Assembly: GCA_021234155.1 (NCBI GenBank)
Contig: JAJEKV010000041.1
Span: forward strand, 8,008,917 to 8,072,916
Direction: 5' to 3'
DNA length: 64,000 bases
Source: Isoetes taiwanensis
Lineage: Eukaryota > Streptophyta > Lycopodiopsida > Isoetales > Isoetaceae
Position numbers and translations under genes: made by a program. Below, one piece after another: positions 1 to 10,498 of the stretch. Below the pieces are notes generated by a model, which saw only the letters and a list, made by a program, of their open reading frames with translations, did no database searches and had not been told where the DNA came from. Each line of letters opens with the position of its first letter. The first letter of the stretch is position 1.

Positions 1-1140
1 CCAGAAATAATAGACTTCCTGTCAGTCTCCTATAAGGAATATTTTTCATTTCCTCCTGTTCATCTTCAGTTTTTGGACATTGTTCCTTTGACAATTCATT
101 TCCTGACAATTCATTTCCTGACAATATTGGAGCAATTACATTATTGCACTCTTTCATATTGAACTTTTCTAATATTGTTTGAATATATCCATTTTGAGTG
201 AGCGTAAGAATTCCCTTTTCTCTGTCTCTTTTAACATCAATCCTTAGAAATTTTTTGAGTTCTTCTAAGTCTGTCATCTTAAATCTCTCTTTTAAAATCA
301 ACTTGCTTTTCTCCAGAATGTTCGAGTTATTTGCCATAATACAGTCATCCACATAAAGTGCAATTGTAAAAGAATTATTTCCTTCCTTTAGCATGTAAAT
401 ATTCCCATCATAGCTGAGTTTGATAAATCCTTTTTTCCTTAAGAAACTGTCCATGCACTTATACCATTCTCGAGGTGCCTATTTTAAGCCATATACTGCT
501 CTTTTTAACTTCCATACCTTATTGTTTCCTTGTTCAAAACCAATAGCATGTTTCATATAAATCTCCTCTTCTAACTCAACATTAAAAAAAATAGTATTTA
601 CATCCATATGGTGGATTTCCATATTTAATGCATTTGGCATTGCTAGCACTGACAACAAGTGAAAAAGTATCTTTATAATCTATACCTTTTCTTTGAGAAA
701 AACCTTGTGCAACTAATCTTGCTTTATATTTTGGTGTGATGGCATTTGCCTCCGACAATATTTCTGTTTTTGGGCAGTTCCATTAATTCATATGTAGAAG
801 TTCTTTTAAAAGACTCCATTTCTGACTCCATTATTGTCTTCCATTCTTTTGCATTTTCAGATTGCATAGCTTCTTCATAATTTTCAGGTATGTCCTTTTC
901 AAGGATGATCATAACCTCATTTCTTTCGGCCAGTCTCTTGCTTTTTCCATTTTCCAATTTCCCATAGTCATTTATATCCATGTTTATGTTGTCTTTTAGT
1001 TTTTCAGCTTCACTCTTCCTTAACTTTATTGCTGGTACATCATACTCCTTTGTCTGAGCATCATGATCACTGCCTGTTTCTTCTGTTGGTATATCTGTTA
1101 TATCATTGCTTTCACTATTAGTCTCTGAATAAGGTTTGAG
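1..1140 (-). pseudogene. Ty1/copia pol remnant (reverse transcriptase region)
   Basis: Read on the minus strand, this is the pre-RT and RT part of a copia polyprotein. At 724-981 it has the block that precedes RT (PENYEEAMQSENAKEWK, then an ELPKNRNIVGGK-like stretch). Further on come the variable-loop motif around GFEQGNNKVWKLKRAVYGLK and the catalytic YVDD near 340-360. The frame is broken more than once. One in-frame TAG replaces the expected Gln of the LKQAP motif near 480, and the WVY block after VGGK is missing. The element continues past the left edge, so LTRs and RNase H are not visible. It is non-functional. Confidence 0.85.
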
Positions 1141-1739
1141 CCAATGTACTTAATGGTATTGATTTTATACATGTAGTATATAGTTTTTAGAACAAAAACA
1201 GTTTAGAAACATCACATTTTCCATCAAAATCTCCCCCCTACTCAAACTTCCCAACAAATGCCCATAGCACCACACCCTTCCCATATCATACTCTATCTTG
1301 CCTCATCATCATAAACTCCCTCATCAAATAGTTCAAATAATGGACGAAATGAAAGACCAAAAATACAAATCTAATTGGGCCTGCATTTTGCCTCGTTTCA
1401 CAACACAATGGCTTAGGTTCCCTATTCAGCTTAATGAACTCATGACTTCCTCCACAAAGGTAGTTGTTTCCTTCCCCACATAGGGAAGAACAGATGCGCC
1501 AAGCTTACTACAAACTTCATATAATGCCAACAAACTATGAGGTGCCAAAAAGGAGGGCCAAGATGATGACACATGGATGGCCAAGATTTATTAAAGAAAT
1601 TTATAAATATCTTGAGGGGACTTGTTCTCCTCCTCTTCCTCTTGGGCTCTTCTTATTCCCCAAAATGTCTTGATATTTCTCGTCCCTTTTGTCCCTTCTT
1701 TCTTTTGCCTGGAGCAGCATCAAAATTGATCCCATCTTT
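1141..1739. other. unassigned AT-rich stretch
   Basis: Only short unconvincing ORFs occur here (for example 1298-1483). I recognise no domain, repeat or RNA. It may be internal sequence of the degenerate gypsy relative whose 3' end follows. Confidence 0.3.
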
Positions 1740-2364
1740 GCCTTTGAGGCCGGGTGATGAGGATGTGGGGAAATCCGTCATCAGTACCTTTGAGAGATAA
1801 GAGGTCATATAGGATCATGCATGATAGGAAGGCACCTCTAGCCTATGGCCATTACGAGGAAGAAGCCATCTTTACACCAAGGGTGACGAAAGGTATAGGC
1901 ATTAGAAATCATCCTAGGCATGATAGAACGCTTGTCTCCACGGCCATGATGGAAGAATCTTCCTCTTCCTATGTCGGGACACAATGCTTGCATTCATTTA
2001 ATTAATATAATTGTAATTAAAATGGGTGGTTCCCTTGAAAGCATATTTACGTTATATAATTTATGCTAATGTGGTGTTAACCCTGCAGGCCAATAGAATG
2101 GAAATCAGCAGGGGAGTCATATTATGTGCTACAAGAGAAATGACACTAATTAGAAAGTCAAATTTTTGACGCTATGATAACTGTAATTGAAATGTAAGCT
2201 TTAAGGCACTTTATTTCCCTTAAAAGTATTCTTGAAAACCTTGTTAGTTGTATTTGCAACTTGGAATAATTGCATGGATGTATCAAGTCTTGCAGGGATC
2301 ATGCAGGTATCAAGATGGGGAGACTTATGATGCCATGAACGACATCAATTCAAGGTAGGGAGCA
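1740..2364 (+). mobile_element. 3' internal region of a degenerate relative of the large gypsy element
   Basis: This matches 17780-18488 of the complete element in order. Shared blocks include the aggaaggcacctctagcc segment, the tctccacggccatgatggaag segment, the cctgcaggccaatagaatgg block, and finally a polypurine-like run (caaggtagggagca, 2352-2364) directly before a TGTGAC LTR start. Similarity is clear but diverged, so this is an older copy or sister family. No coding capacity remains. Confidence 0.7.
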
Positions 2365-2960
2365 TGTGACATTTTAGGAATGGTATTAATATGTATATTA
2401 CACTGCCACATCACTAGTACATATGCCCTAACTGACATGTACTCTGTATCGTACGAGGATTGTACCATGGGGTACAAACATTATAGACCATTATGTTGCA
2501 CATGCCCCATTGGACATGTGAACATAAATCTTATTGCCACATGGCAGCGTCCCAACAAGCCTTAGGGCCCATTAGATCCCAGCCCAGGATCGTGCCCTAA
2601 AGCATGCTCCTGAAAAAGCAGGAACCCTAAAAGTTTTTCTTTTCGAATTCTAGCCTAGACGCACGCATTGGTAGTAGGGCCGGTCACTTTCAAGTATCCC
2701 AGCTGTCGCCAAGCTCGAATCTCGAGATGCCCTCTCTGTTTATCGTTTGTCTCAACTATTGTAGCAACATGGATGTGTTCTAGGGCATCAGAGCTAGTCA
2801 AGCATCTGTTAATGATGATTGTGATCTCCAATGCATGTTTCCATAAAAGGTCAGATTGTGTCTGGTTTTGGCCCGAGATGACCTCTAGAGCCCAAGAACC
2901 CATCTAGGATCCCAACTGACTAAAGAACCCTAATCATAGTTGATCAGAGTAAGGAAGAAG
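2365..2960 (+). mobile_element. degenerate 3' LTR of the same gypsy relative
   Basis: It begins TGTGACATTTTAGG after a polypurine-like tract, parallel to TGTGACGTTCC at 18489. It keeps the order of blocks seen in the complete 3' LTR, including a run resembling gactaaagaaccctaa near 2920. The second half of the LTR is not recognisable, so it is truncated or eroded. Confidence 0.55.
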
Positions 2961-3119
2961 CATTTCAAAGAACTCGAATCTGCTACTTCAAAGAGAAAAT
3001 ACAATTTAGGTAAAAGACAGGCAAAGCAAGCAAAAAAAACCTTCCCAATGTGTTAGGAAGACAACGATCAGGCAGTTAGGGAATTCATAAAATTGGCATG
3101 ATGTGCAAAGCTTTGTTGT

Positions 3120-5200
3120 TCTATGTTTTTGGTTAGGAGATTGCTAGCCTTAGAACCTTCTACTGGAACATGAAATCATCATATTGGACTACTTTTGTCT
3201 ATAATATGTTTGACCTATGTGCTGTTGACGGTCAGGTTGACACAATGATGCTTAATAATAAGGAGGTCTGCTAGCAAGCATGGCAAATGACTTATGGCAG
3301 AGCTTTGTCGACTTTTTACAGATGGAAGAAGAATTTTATGGAAGGCCATAGGGTAGCTAAGCATGAAAATTCAGGTTCAATGAAGCCGAGATCTCAAACT
3401 CTGGGAGCATATAGCATGTTCACATTATATGTCAATGAGAATCCTGAGACTATGTCACATAGATCGAAGAAGACCCACGCAAGGGACAAGAGACAATATA
3501 TTGAAGTTGCCTGCCATTCTGACCAAGAATGATATACATCAAGAAGTTGATATTGTTGTGGAAGAGTTGACTGGTAACCATGTGTCATACTCTTCTTTCT
3601 TGCGTATGTGAAAGGATAATCATTCAGAGGTTGCCATAGCCAAGCGCTTAATTTTCTCCAAGTGCAATACATGTATAGTTATCAAAGAAAAGCTAGCTAA
3701 AACAGGGGATCCATTGGAAAGAAGAGAGTTAACAAGGGAAAGGGAGGCTAATATGTTTGCAGATATATCTTGCAGAAGCCTTTATTGGTCCTGGCGAGCA
3801 CTGTCGCATCGTGCATCGGACCAAGCTCTTACAACCATACATGATAAAATGAACCAGTGCCTAAGCTTGGAAAACTAGCCAAGTCAGTATAGATAGGACA
3901 ACGTCTGAAGGTCAACGTCACTGGTGCTCTGATGCATGATCATGGTACAGGAGCACTAGGTCATTTCTTGGTTGAGCTTTGGCAGGACGACGCTAACTTT
4001 CATGTTGGGTCTCTCAATCATGTATTGAAGACACGGAGTGCCCACCATGATGCCGCCACCTCTGGAGCTAGATCTCGCATCACAAAAAGGACATGTCTCT
4101 GTTTAAAAGCTGAAAGGAAGAAGCGGGTAATGTGATTTCCCAGAGCACTAACCTCTGGGATGAAAGAGGTGGCTACTTCCTTATCGAGGTCCATAGTGAC
4201 CTCCTCTTCCTTAACTTCCTACTTTTCTTCTCACTGGAAGATTTAGCTGGACATAACTGCGGCCACCTATGTGATACAGCTAAACCCACATGTGCATAGG
4301 CTTCTTCAATTATAGAGTCCGAGGCTCTGAAGACCAAGGTGACTAATAATCAAGCAAGCCATATGATGTGTCTCCGAGGAAAATCTCAAGATCGAAAAAG
4401 CTACCAGAACAAGAATAGAGATATGTTTTCATACCTTTCTTACCTTGTATGGCCAGCTCTTTCGGGAATGTAACTCGAAAGCTCCAACGCCTTACCTAGT
4501 GCACAAGGTCCTTGATTGGAAGGGATTCATGAAAGACTACATTCTTGATAAGAAGGAATATCTAATCGGCCATCTAGAGCCCTTCTGTTCAAGCTCTGCA
4601 ACAAAGAGGGGTGATCTCTAATGTTTTATAAGATGAAACCTGGGCACCATGAGTGGCTGCTAGAGAAGGGAAAAATGTGGAAGGCAGATGGTGCACCCAT
4701 GATTTTTTAAGGAGTGCCAAAGACTGCACCTCTAGTGAAATCTCCCAAGGATATTGGTGCTTTGAAAAGCTCTATAACAAGATACATCATGCATTGGGTA
4801 GCCATCTCAAACAAATGGGAGCACTCCTGTTCTAATGCATATCACATGCGACATCATACTTTGGTTGAACCTAAAATGGTGATCCAGCAAGAACATAACC
4901 TTCGACCACCATATATAGGTCTGTCCAATCACAGGCCCAAAAATCCAGTTCAGATCTTTAATCCATATCTATAGAAGATCCAAACGAGCCTCACTACGAA
5001 GAGGTGTATATCTCGTGGTGCGAGCCCATCAACAGGAAGGTTATACCTTATCCCAACAACTACATTGATTGTTCGAAAAAGAGATGGAGGCCTAATCCTA
5101 ATGATCTGCCTCAATATTAGCATATAAAAACCATCAACTATGCATGGGAAGTTGAAGGGATGCCTTCAATCATTTTGATCCCAAGCAAAGTGACCTCTCA
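3120..5200 (+). pseudogene. decayed transposase-like gene of an uncharacterised plant family
   Basis: Several reading frames on the plus strand together resemble a protein type I recall from non-flowering plants and charophytes. It has an N-terminal helix-turn-helix-like block (STFYRWKKNFMEGH, 3287-3532), then a segment with RLIFSKCNTC and LERRELTREREA (about 3630-3760), then VTGALMHDHGTGALGHF followed by a DDANF-like acidic block (3932-4135), and a QNKNRDMFSYL-like stretch near 4400. Frameshifts and stops are frequent, so it cannot be translated as one protein. Family assignment is from memory and weak. It could be a domesticated-transposase fossil or a DDE transposon remnant. I saw no terminal repeats. 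Confidence 0.4.
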
Positions 5201-5364
5201 ATTAAGAGACCTGGTTGGTAATGAGGATAAGGATGAAAAATAAACTTGTCTTTCGACCTGAGTAAAATGTGTTCTGCTTGGTAGCTTAAGAGCTATAAAA
5301 ATGGTCTTGCTACCTAGCTTAAAATGAGCAAAATATGTCTTGCTTGCCAACTTGCTATGAGTAA

Positions 5365-7063
5365 AATAGAATAGAATAGAATACATTAATGTCCCTTGTG
5401 CCGCGAGGCCCCTGGACTTGTGTAGCATGGGCGAGCTCCCTAAAAAGGGTGCTACTAGCACATCACGCTGTTATGATGTAGCCTTTTCTGAAGGCTGACT
5501 TTTTTCTTTTATTACCAGCATCCCGCTTTACCTCGGCTTCGTGGCCATGCAGTGATGCGTCGTTATCAATCAGCTTTTAACTGAACAATTTGTATGGGGC
5601 TTTATGACCCGTTTTGTACGGGTCATATTACGAACCCTCTTTCACTGTGCACTTCTCTGTGTCTGGTTATCATTCTTTGGATCACGTCTGCCAAATCCCG
5701 AAGCGGTTATGTTATCGTCATCAGCATGTAGACCGGTTCCCCCCATCTTATATTTCTGTATTTGTCTCTGATGTCTCCGTAAATCGGGCAGTCATTAATC
5801 ACGTGATTGTCATCCTCTATTCTCCCACCGTCACAGATTCTGCATATCCTGTTCTCCTTGTCTATCCCTCTCCACCTGTCTTTTTCGATTTTTAGATCAT
5901 GACTTCCCATCCTGAATCTAGCCAGAATGTCTCTTCTGTTTTTCCCCAATATGTTATCCCGATACATCTGGTGTCCTATTTGCTGATCTGGATTGAAAAC
6001 TTGCGTGAGCCAATCTGTCTTGGGTCCTGTGTGTCTTTGCAGCCACGCTCTTGTGGCTCTGTCTGCCCACTCCTCATTCCATTGTCCTTCTTTTATTAGG
6101 TCACTCAAGTTTAATCCCATCTCTCTGGTCCATGTTGCCACCTCTTTAAATCATCCACTGCCTGTGAGGATGTGTGACTTTGCTGATTTGGTAATTGCAA
6201 TGCTAGACAGTTTCCCTTGAATGTCTCCTGCATTGTCTCTGATCAGGTACCTTATGGTTCTCTCCCATGCTCTCACCTCCATTGGTTTTTGCCATGTTTC
6301 GAGGAACATGATTGTCAGTGGCATATTTGTCCTTACCCTGAATTCCTGTCTGTGCCATTGCCTAAGAATTCCTTCCTGCTTTTCCCAATTTCTGTCTGTT
6401 AGACCTGGCCCCCATGCTTCTGCCCCGTATAACTGAGTGGTGGCTACCGCTGCACTGAATAGGTATTTGATGTCCCAGTCAATTATTCTACTTCTGTTAC
6501 AAAAATTCTTCATGTTGAAGTAGCTCCCTATAGCTGATTGGAACCTGGCGTTAGCTCCTTTGGTCCATTTCCCTGTGCCATGCGCATCATATCCTAGATA
6601 TCTGTATTCTGTTGCTTCCTCTATGTCTTTTTCCTTATATCTGAAGGGTTTATGCCTGTTCTTATGACCGAAGATGACTATCTTAGTTTTTGCTAGATTT
6701 ACGGTCAGCCCTGTCTCTTCACAGAATTGTTCTAGAATTTTTAGCAGTCTGTGCATCCCTTTGTTTTTTGTGGCCATCATACTGAGATCATCAGCATATA
6801 GCATTATTGGTACCTTCGTGTCTCCTAATGTGGGGGCATATTCGTCCCCTTGTTGTTCTGCTATGTATCCCTACAGAGCATCTATGTATATTCCAAACAG
6901 AGTTGGGGATAACGGGCAGCCCTGCTTTACACCTGTGTCATAGATTATCGGTTGTCCTTCTTGTTCCATCTTAGCATACACCTTATGGTATAATCTTGCA
7001 ATTGACCCTACCATATTTATCGGGGCTTGCATGTCTATCAATCTTTTAATAGCTTCTCCCTCG
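5365..7063 (-). mobile_element. LINE family B, 3' part (RT C-terminal half to 3' tail)
   Basis: This is a non-LTR retrotransposon on the minus strand. From high to low coordinates it holds the RT palm with VKQGCPLSPT near 6920, the YADD catalytic box near 6795, the thumb/connection region, and a C-terminal zinc knuckle (CRICDGG...H...C, about 5800-5850). The 3' end lies at a short (AATAG)n tail, 5365-5382, which takes the place of poly(A). The 5' side stops abruptly at 7063 against the truncated gypsy LTR. The missing LINE-B half lies at 19.7-22 kb. Confidence 0.85.
5707..6804 (-). pseudogene. LINE-B ORF2 C-terminal region (RT and zinc knuckle)
   Basis: Two adjoining open stretches on the minus strand (6804-6151, then 6141-5707) carry the RT from MLYADDLSMMA onward, the conserved block after it (KTKIVIFG, then YRYLGYD), and the terminal Cys-rich knuckle. 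The RT N-terminal fingers are absent. A stop lies between the GCPLSPT block and YADD, just above 6860. The protein would replicate the element by target-primed reverse transcription. This copy cannot. Confidence 0.8.
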
Positions 7064-7846
7064 GGTTGTGGGTGAAGGGGCCATACTGGCTAAGAAGGGG
7101 ATTCGTGTTCTGACTCTTGAACGATCCCTCTGGTGTGTAAAGTCTACCGGGGATCATTGTGACTAGGTCTAATGGCTTGCCACTGAGGGCGGGCAAGGCA
7201 TGGGCTCGACACCCGTGAAGTGGTGTTCACTTTCCATTGGGTTAAGTCGAATAGGGGCAGTGGCCCTCTAGTCACCTTGAGTCAGCATGTAGATCTCTGG
7301 AGGGAGTGATCCCTACCTGCCCCATCGGAACTGGGGAGATGCAACCCAAGAATAGCCCTTTTGGCTATGCATCCGGCGGGCTACAGTCAAGTCCCAACAC
7401 TTTTCAACCTACTCTGCAAAGTGTGCACAGGAGGGGCGGATGGAGTGGACAACCCAATGCTATGTTCTTATGCCAGCCCAATCCATTGTCATGACTCTGT
7501 CTGCAATGAACTCTGGAGGCCCAAGCCGTCAGTCGTCCCTTTGAGTCTGAGCCTTGGGTAGGATTTCCCCTATGTTTGATGCTGATCATTGTTTATGCAG
7601 ATGTTGATGCACCACCCTTCGAGGTGGATATGTGATTATGTTGTATACTGACATGTATGTTTACGCTTCCGCAGCTAGGTAGGCCCTGGGGGAGACGGGG
7701 TAAAATGACCCCTTCACTCTTCCCACTGGAACCCGTCACGGTTGCAGTGTCATGTGGAGGGCCCTGTATCGGCATGGAGCTGGTATGGGGGGTGAACTCC
7801 TGTTTGTATACGGTGAGTGCACCGTATACGAGTAGGGGACGTCACA
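7064..7846 (+). repeat. truncated 5' LTR
   Basis: It aligns base for base with 18950-19731 with about seven substitutions and one single-base indel, and ends ...GGGGACGTCACA. The first 461 bp present in the 3' LTR are missing. The break abuts LINE-B RT sequence at 7063. Confidence 0.93.
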
Positions 7847-7847
7847 G

Positions 7848-7862
7848 TGGTATTATTAGAGC
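7848..7862 (+). other. primer binding site, initiator tRNA-Met type (variant)
   Basis: The bases TGGTATTATTAGAGC start one base after the LTR end. They resemble the standard TGGTATCAGAGC site complementary to the 3' end of initiator tRNA-Met, with a short change in the middle. The position argues for PBS function in the parent element. Confidence 0.65.
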
Positions 7863-7938
7863 AATGTTCTTGGTGACCAAGAGCAAAGCACTGACCATGC
7901 TCCCAGTAGATCTAACTTGATAGGATCCTTAAACCTCG

Positions 7939-7967
7939 AAAAATGGGAAAAATTTTTTCTCATTTTT
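7939..7967. repeat. A/T-rich palindrome
   Basis: The run AAAAATGGGAAAAA is followed directly by its near-complement TTTTTTCTCATTTTT, which could form a hairpin of about 14 bp. It lies between the PBS and the first 67-bp hairpin repeat. Confidence 0.5.
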
Positions 7968-8054
7968 GTAGTCTATGCTAAGCTAGTAACAGTTAAAATG
8001 AATGAAAATATAAAAAGACTAAAATTGGTGAGCCAACCTCCAAAAAGTAGGGTG

Positions 8055-8121
8055 GTCTCACACGTCGCGCCAGGACAGATAATGAGAATCTCATTTTTGG
8101 GCTGGGCGCAACGTGTGAGAC
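8055..8121. repeat. 67-bp hairpin repeat, copy 1
   Basis: It begins GTCTCACACGTCGCGCCAG and ends CTGGGCGCAACGTGTGAGAC. The outer 11 bp are perfect inverted repeats and the next bases pair imperfectly (GCGCC with GGCGC). The centre also folds back (aatgag/ctcatt). It is the most diverged of four copies in its centre and lies 147 bp before copy 2. Confidence 0.92.
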
Positions 8122-8268
8122 ATTCAGCTTGAAACACATCAAAAAGTCATGAATTACAGTAAAATAACTTGATAATTCTAATTTTGAGTTAAGAATTAGT
8201 AGAATTAACATATCATATCCCCAGAAATATGCTTTGAAAGTATAAAATTTAGCAGTGGGTCCCACCAT

Positions 8269-8335
8269 GTCTCACACGTCGCGCCAGGACAGAAAATGAA
8301 CTTTTCATTATCGGGCTGGGCGCAACGTGTGAGAC
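8269..8335. repeat. 67-bp hairpin repeat, copy 2
   Basis: It has the same outer stem (GTCTCACACGT/ACGTGTGAGAC) and the central fold-back aaaatgaa/cttttcatt. It is exactly 67 bp and ends 77 bp before the TATA box of the H3-like cassette. Confidence 0.93.
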
Positions 8336-8412
8336 CATGCTTAGATTTAGGTGTTTTAGATGTTCTAGATGACCCAAAAAGGTAGTTTGAAGTTTGACCT
8401 AAAATCGACCCC

Positions 8413-8420
8413 TATAAATA
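8413..8420 (+). promoter_or_regulatory. TATA box of the H3-like cassette
   Basis: TATAAATA lies 109 bp before the MARTK start codon. The downstream bases (CCCCATTTCC, then CTGCTCTC) recur after the TATA box of the second cassette, so the two promoters look homologous. The function is inferred. Confidence 0.65.
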
Positions 8421-8521
8421 GATCTAGACCGCCCCATTTCCGCGTCCCTTCCTTAGAACATCTGCTCTCATCTGCTAAGGCGATTTTCCGGCGCCGACAT
8501 CGGATTGACGAACCGTTGAAT

Positions 8522-9775
8522 ATGGCAAGGACCAAACAGACGGCAAGGAAGCCCCGCCGACGCGGATCGCCCAGCGCCAGTGACCCCGCCCTGATTCAAA
8601 GGATACTCCAAGAACGCCTTTTCCGGCAGGGCGAATCTTCATCCAGTGAGGAGGCAGACTCGGACCAAAGCGACGGAACGGTGGTCCTAGACGACGAGCG
8701 GCCAGATATCATGCACCAGATCCTCGAAGAAATCGCCGAGGAGGAAAGGAGGAGCAAGGAGGAACGGGAGCAGAGGGGACAGCCGACCGTCGAAGAACAA
8801 CTCGAAGCTTGGGGCCGTCTGCAGGAAGCCGAGGAGAGGGAGGAGCAACGGCAGCCGAAGCTTAGCCCTGCTGAAGAAGAAGACCTCGCGGCGTTCATCA
8901 GCAAGTATGAAGCCAAAGAGCGCCGCCGAGAGAGGAGGACAAAGAGACGGCAGGACGAGCCAACCACAGCCGGCGAGCCGAAGAGGAAGAAGGCCAAAGG
9001 CATTAAGGCGGGCAACAGAAGAGTTATGAAGGTTGGTAAGCGAGGGCAGGGTCCCGTCATCAATGAGCCATCAGCGAGCAGACCCCGCCTTCTACCGACG
9101 ACTCGGACAAGGATTACGTCCCCAACACTGAGGGGGGCAAGCTCTTCGAAACCCCCAATCATGGAGAAGGAAGTACCTGAGCAGGTGGCACCTGAGCAGG
9201 AGCAGCCCGGGCAGGCGCCGAAGCCCCCACCTTTCCCGACGTGGGATAGGGTTAAAGCCCCGCGGCCACAACGGGAGGCGTACGTGATAGACCCCGTCAA
9301 GGTCTATCAGAAGAAGATCAGGGAGCACAATGCTTACATGGCGAAGTGGGAGGCATACAACGCTTACTAACAGGAGCACCGGGTAAGAACAATTGAAGGC
9401 GGACACCCGACAAAGAGCCAGACCCTGAAGCCGCCACCACCGAAGCCCAAGCCTCCCAGAGCGCCAGGAAAGAAACGGACTGGCAGGAAGAAGATGGAGA
9501 ATAGAGCTCTCAAGGAAATCCGACACTTCCAGCGAAGCTACGGATTCTTGATCCCCCGCGCGCCGTTCCAACGCCTAGTCCGAGAAATTATGCAAGAATA
9601 CAACACAGAGATGAGGGTGACCGATGAAATGTTGCTGTGCCTACAGGAGGCAGCAGAGCAGAAAATAGTGCAGCATTTTGAAGATTCGACGGCCTGCACA
9701 GTTCACGCAAAAAGGGTCACACTCATGAGGCAAGACATGCATCTTGCTAGCCACATAAAGGGAGAACGCCCTTAA
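8522..9775 (+). CDS. histone H3-like protein with long charged insert (retrotransposon cargo; one in-frame stop)
   Basis: The start at 8522 gives M followed by ARTKQTARK, identical to residues 1-9 of mature histone H3 (R2, T3, K4, R8 and K9 all present). H3 Ser10 is replaced by Pro, followed by RRRG. Residues ~18-320 are a charged, low-complexity insert with acidic and Lys/Arg-rich tracts (for example EPKRKKAKG) and Pro-rich ends, with no recognised fold. Residues 325-417 are an H3 histone fold. They include the alphaN block ALKEIRHFQRS, the alpha1 motif PFQRLVREI identical to H3, LQEA in alpha2, FED, HAKRVT (loop 2) and a GERP C-terminus. By eye about half of the ~89 fold positions match canonical H3. 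Cys110, His113, Arg83 and Asp123 equivalents are kept. Loop 1 is not lengthened as in CENP-A. A TAA at 9368 (codon 283) interrupts the frame, which then stays open to 9775. This could be a nonsense mutation of CAA, or less likely a readthrough site. No introns. Confidence 0.9.
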
Positions 9776-9919
9776 GTATTTTGTAAATAACAGAAAATTT
9801 TGTTAATACAAAGAAATTTTGGTTAAATAATGTGTGTAATCTTGTTCAATTAGGTTAAGATGTTGAATTTTGGCTTTTGTTTTAGTTAACTTGGACTTTT
9901 TGAGCAAAATTGAGACGAT
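9776..9919. other. AT-rich 3' flank of the H3-like cassette
   Basis: Directly after the stop the composition falls to AT-rich (tattttgtaaataac, gttaaataatgtgtgtaa), like a plant 3' UTR and polyadenylation region. No perfect AATAAA is seen. It ends at the third hairpin repeat. Confidence 0.4.
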
Positions 9920-9986
9920 GTCTCACACGTCGCGCCAGGACAGAAAATGAACTTTTCATTTTCATGCTGGGCGCAACGTGTGAGAC
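9920..9986. repeat. 67-bp hairpin repeat, copy 3
   Basis: Its left arm and central fold-back are the same as copy 2 (cagaaaatgaacttttcatt). The right half differs by only a few bases (tcatgctggg). It opens the promoter region of the second cassette. Confidence 0.93.
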
Positions 9987-10119
9987 CATGGCCCAAAAAC
10001 GCCCAAAACAGCTCCAAATCAACCAAATAAGGAGCCAATTCTGCCTATCTCGACGAGTTCAGTAGGATTAGACCCTTAGATCACCTGAATTGATCAAGTT
10101 TAGCCCATTTAGAGCCCAT

Positions 10120-10186
10120 GTCTCACACGTCGCGCCAGGGCAGAAAATGAACTTCTCATTATCGGTCTGGGGGCAACGTGTGAGAC
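10120..10186. repeat. 67-bp hairpin repeat, copy 4
   Basis: Again it is exactly 67 bp with perfect 11-bp outer arms and a few internal changes (cagggcag, acttctcatt, ctgggggca). It starts 200 bp after the start of copy 3. In the first cassette the two copies start 214 bp apart. Confidence 0.92.
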
Positions 10187-10376
10187 CTCTCAGCAATTTC
10201 TTTACCATGCCATATCCAAATGTTCTCCAAATTGTTGCAATAGGTTCATTAGTTGATCCTAGCATGCTCAAACCCTAAAACTAGTCTCCAAATTCTCAAT
10301 TGCACCTCTCAATAGATCAGAATCGCCCAATTCCAGTAAATTCCAGGTCATCCAAAAATTAGGGTTTTCACCTTTC

Positions 10377-10384
10377 TATAAATA
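10377..10384 (+). promoter_or_regulatory. TATA box of the second cassette
   Basis: TATAAATA lies 122 bp before the ATG at 10499. It is followed by CCCCCATTTCC and CTGCTCTC, the same landmarks as after the first cassette's TATA box. Confidence 0.65.
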
Positions 10385-10498
10385 AGTCCCCCATTTCCCA
10401 TTTAGCACCCTACAACTCTGCTCTCGACTACTTAGGTGATCTTCCAGCTCCTTGAGGTGCTTCTGCATCCGTTTGCTAGTCTCTTCTTCGCTAGATCA

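Noticed and set aside
8596-9300. 234-aa ORF on the minus strand
   Set aside because: It is the antisense shadow of the GC-rich H3-like gene and has no domain; composition follows the sense codons.
8522-9775. CENP-A/CenH3 as the identity of the H3-like protein
   Set aside because: Loop 1 between alpha1 and alpha2 has the canonical H3 length and the N-terminal tail is canonical H3; CenH3 proteins usually have a longer loop 1 and a divergent tail.
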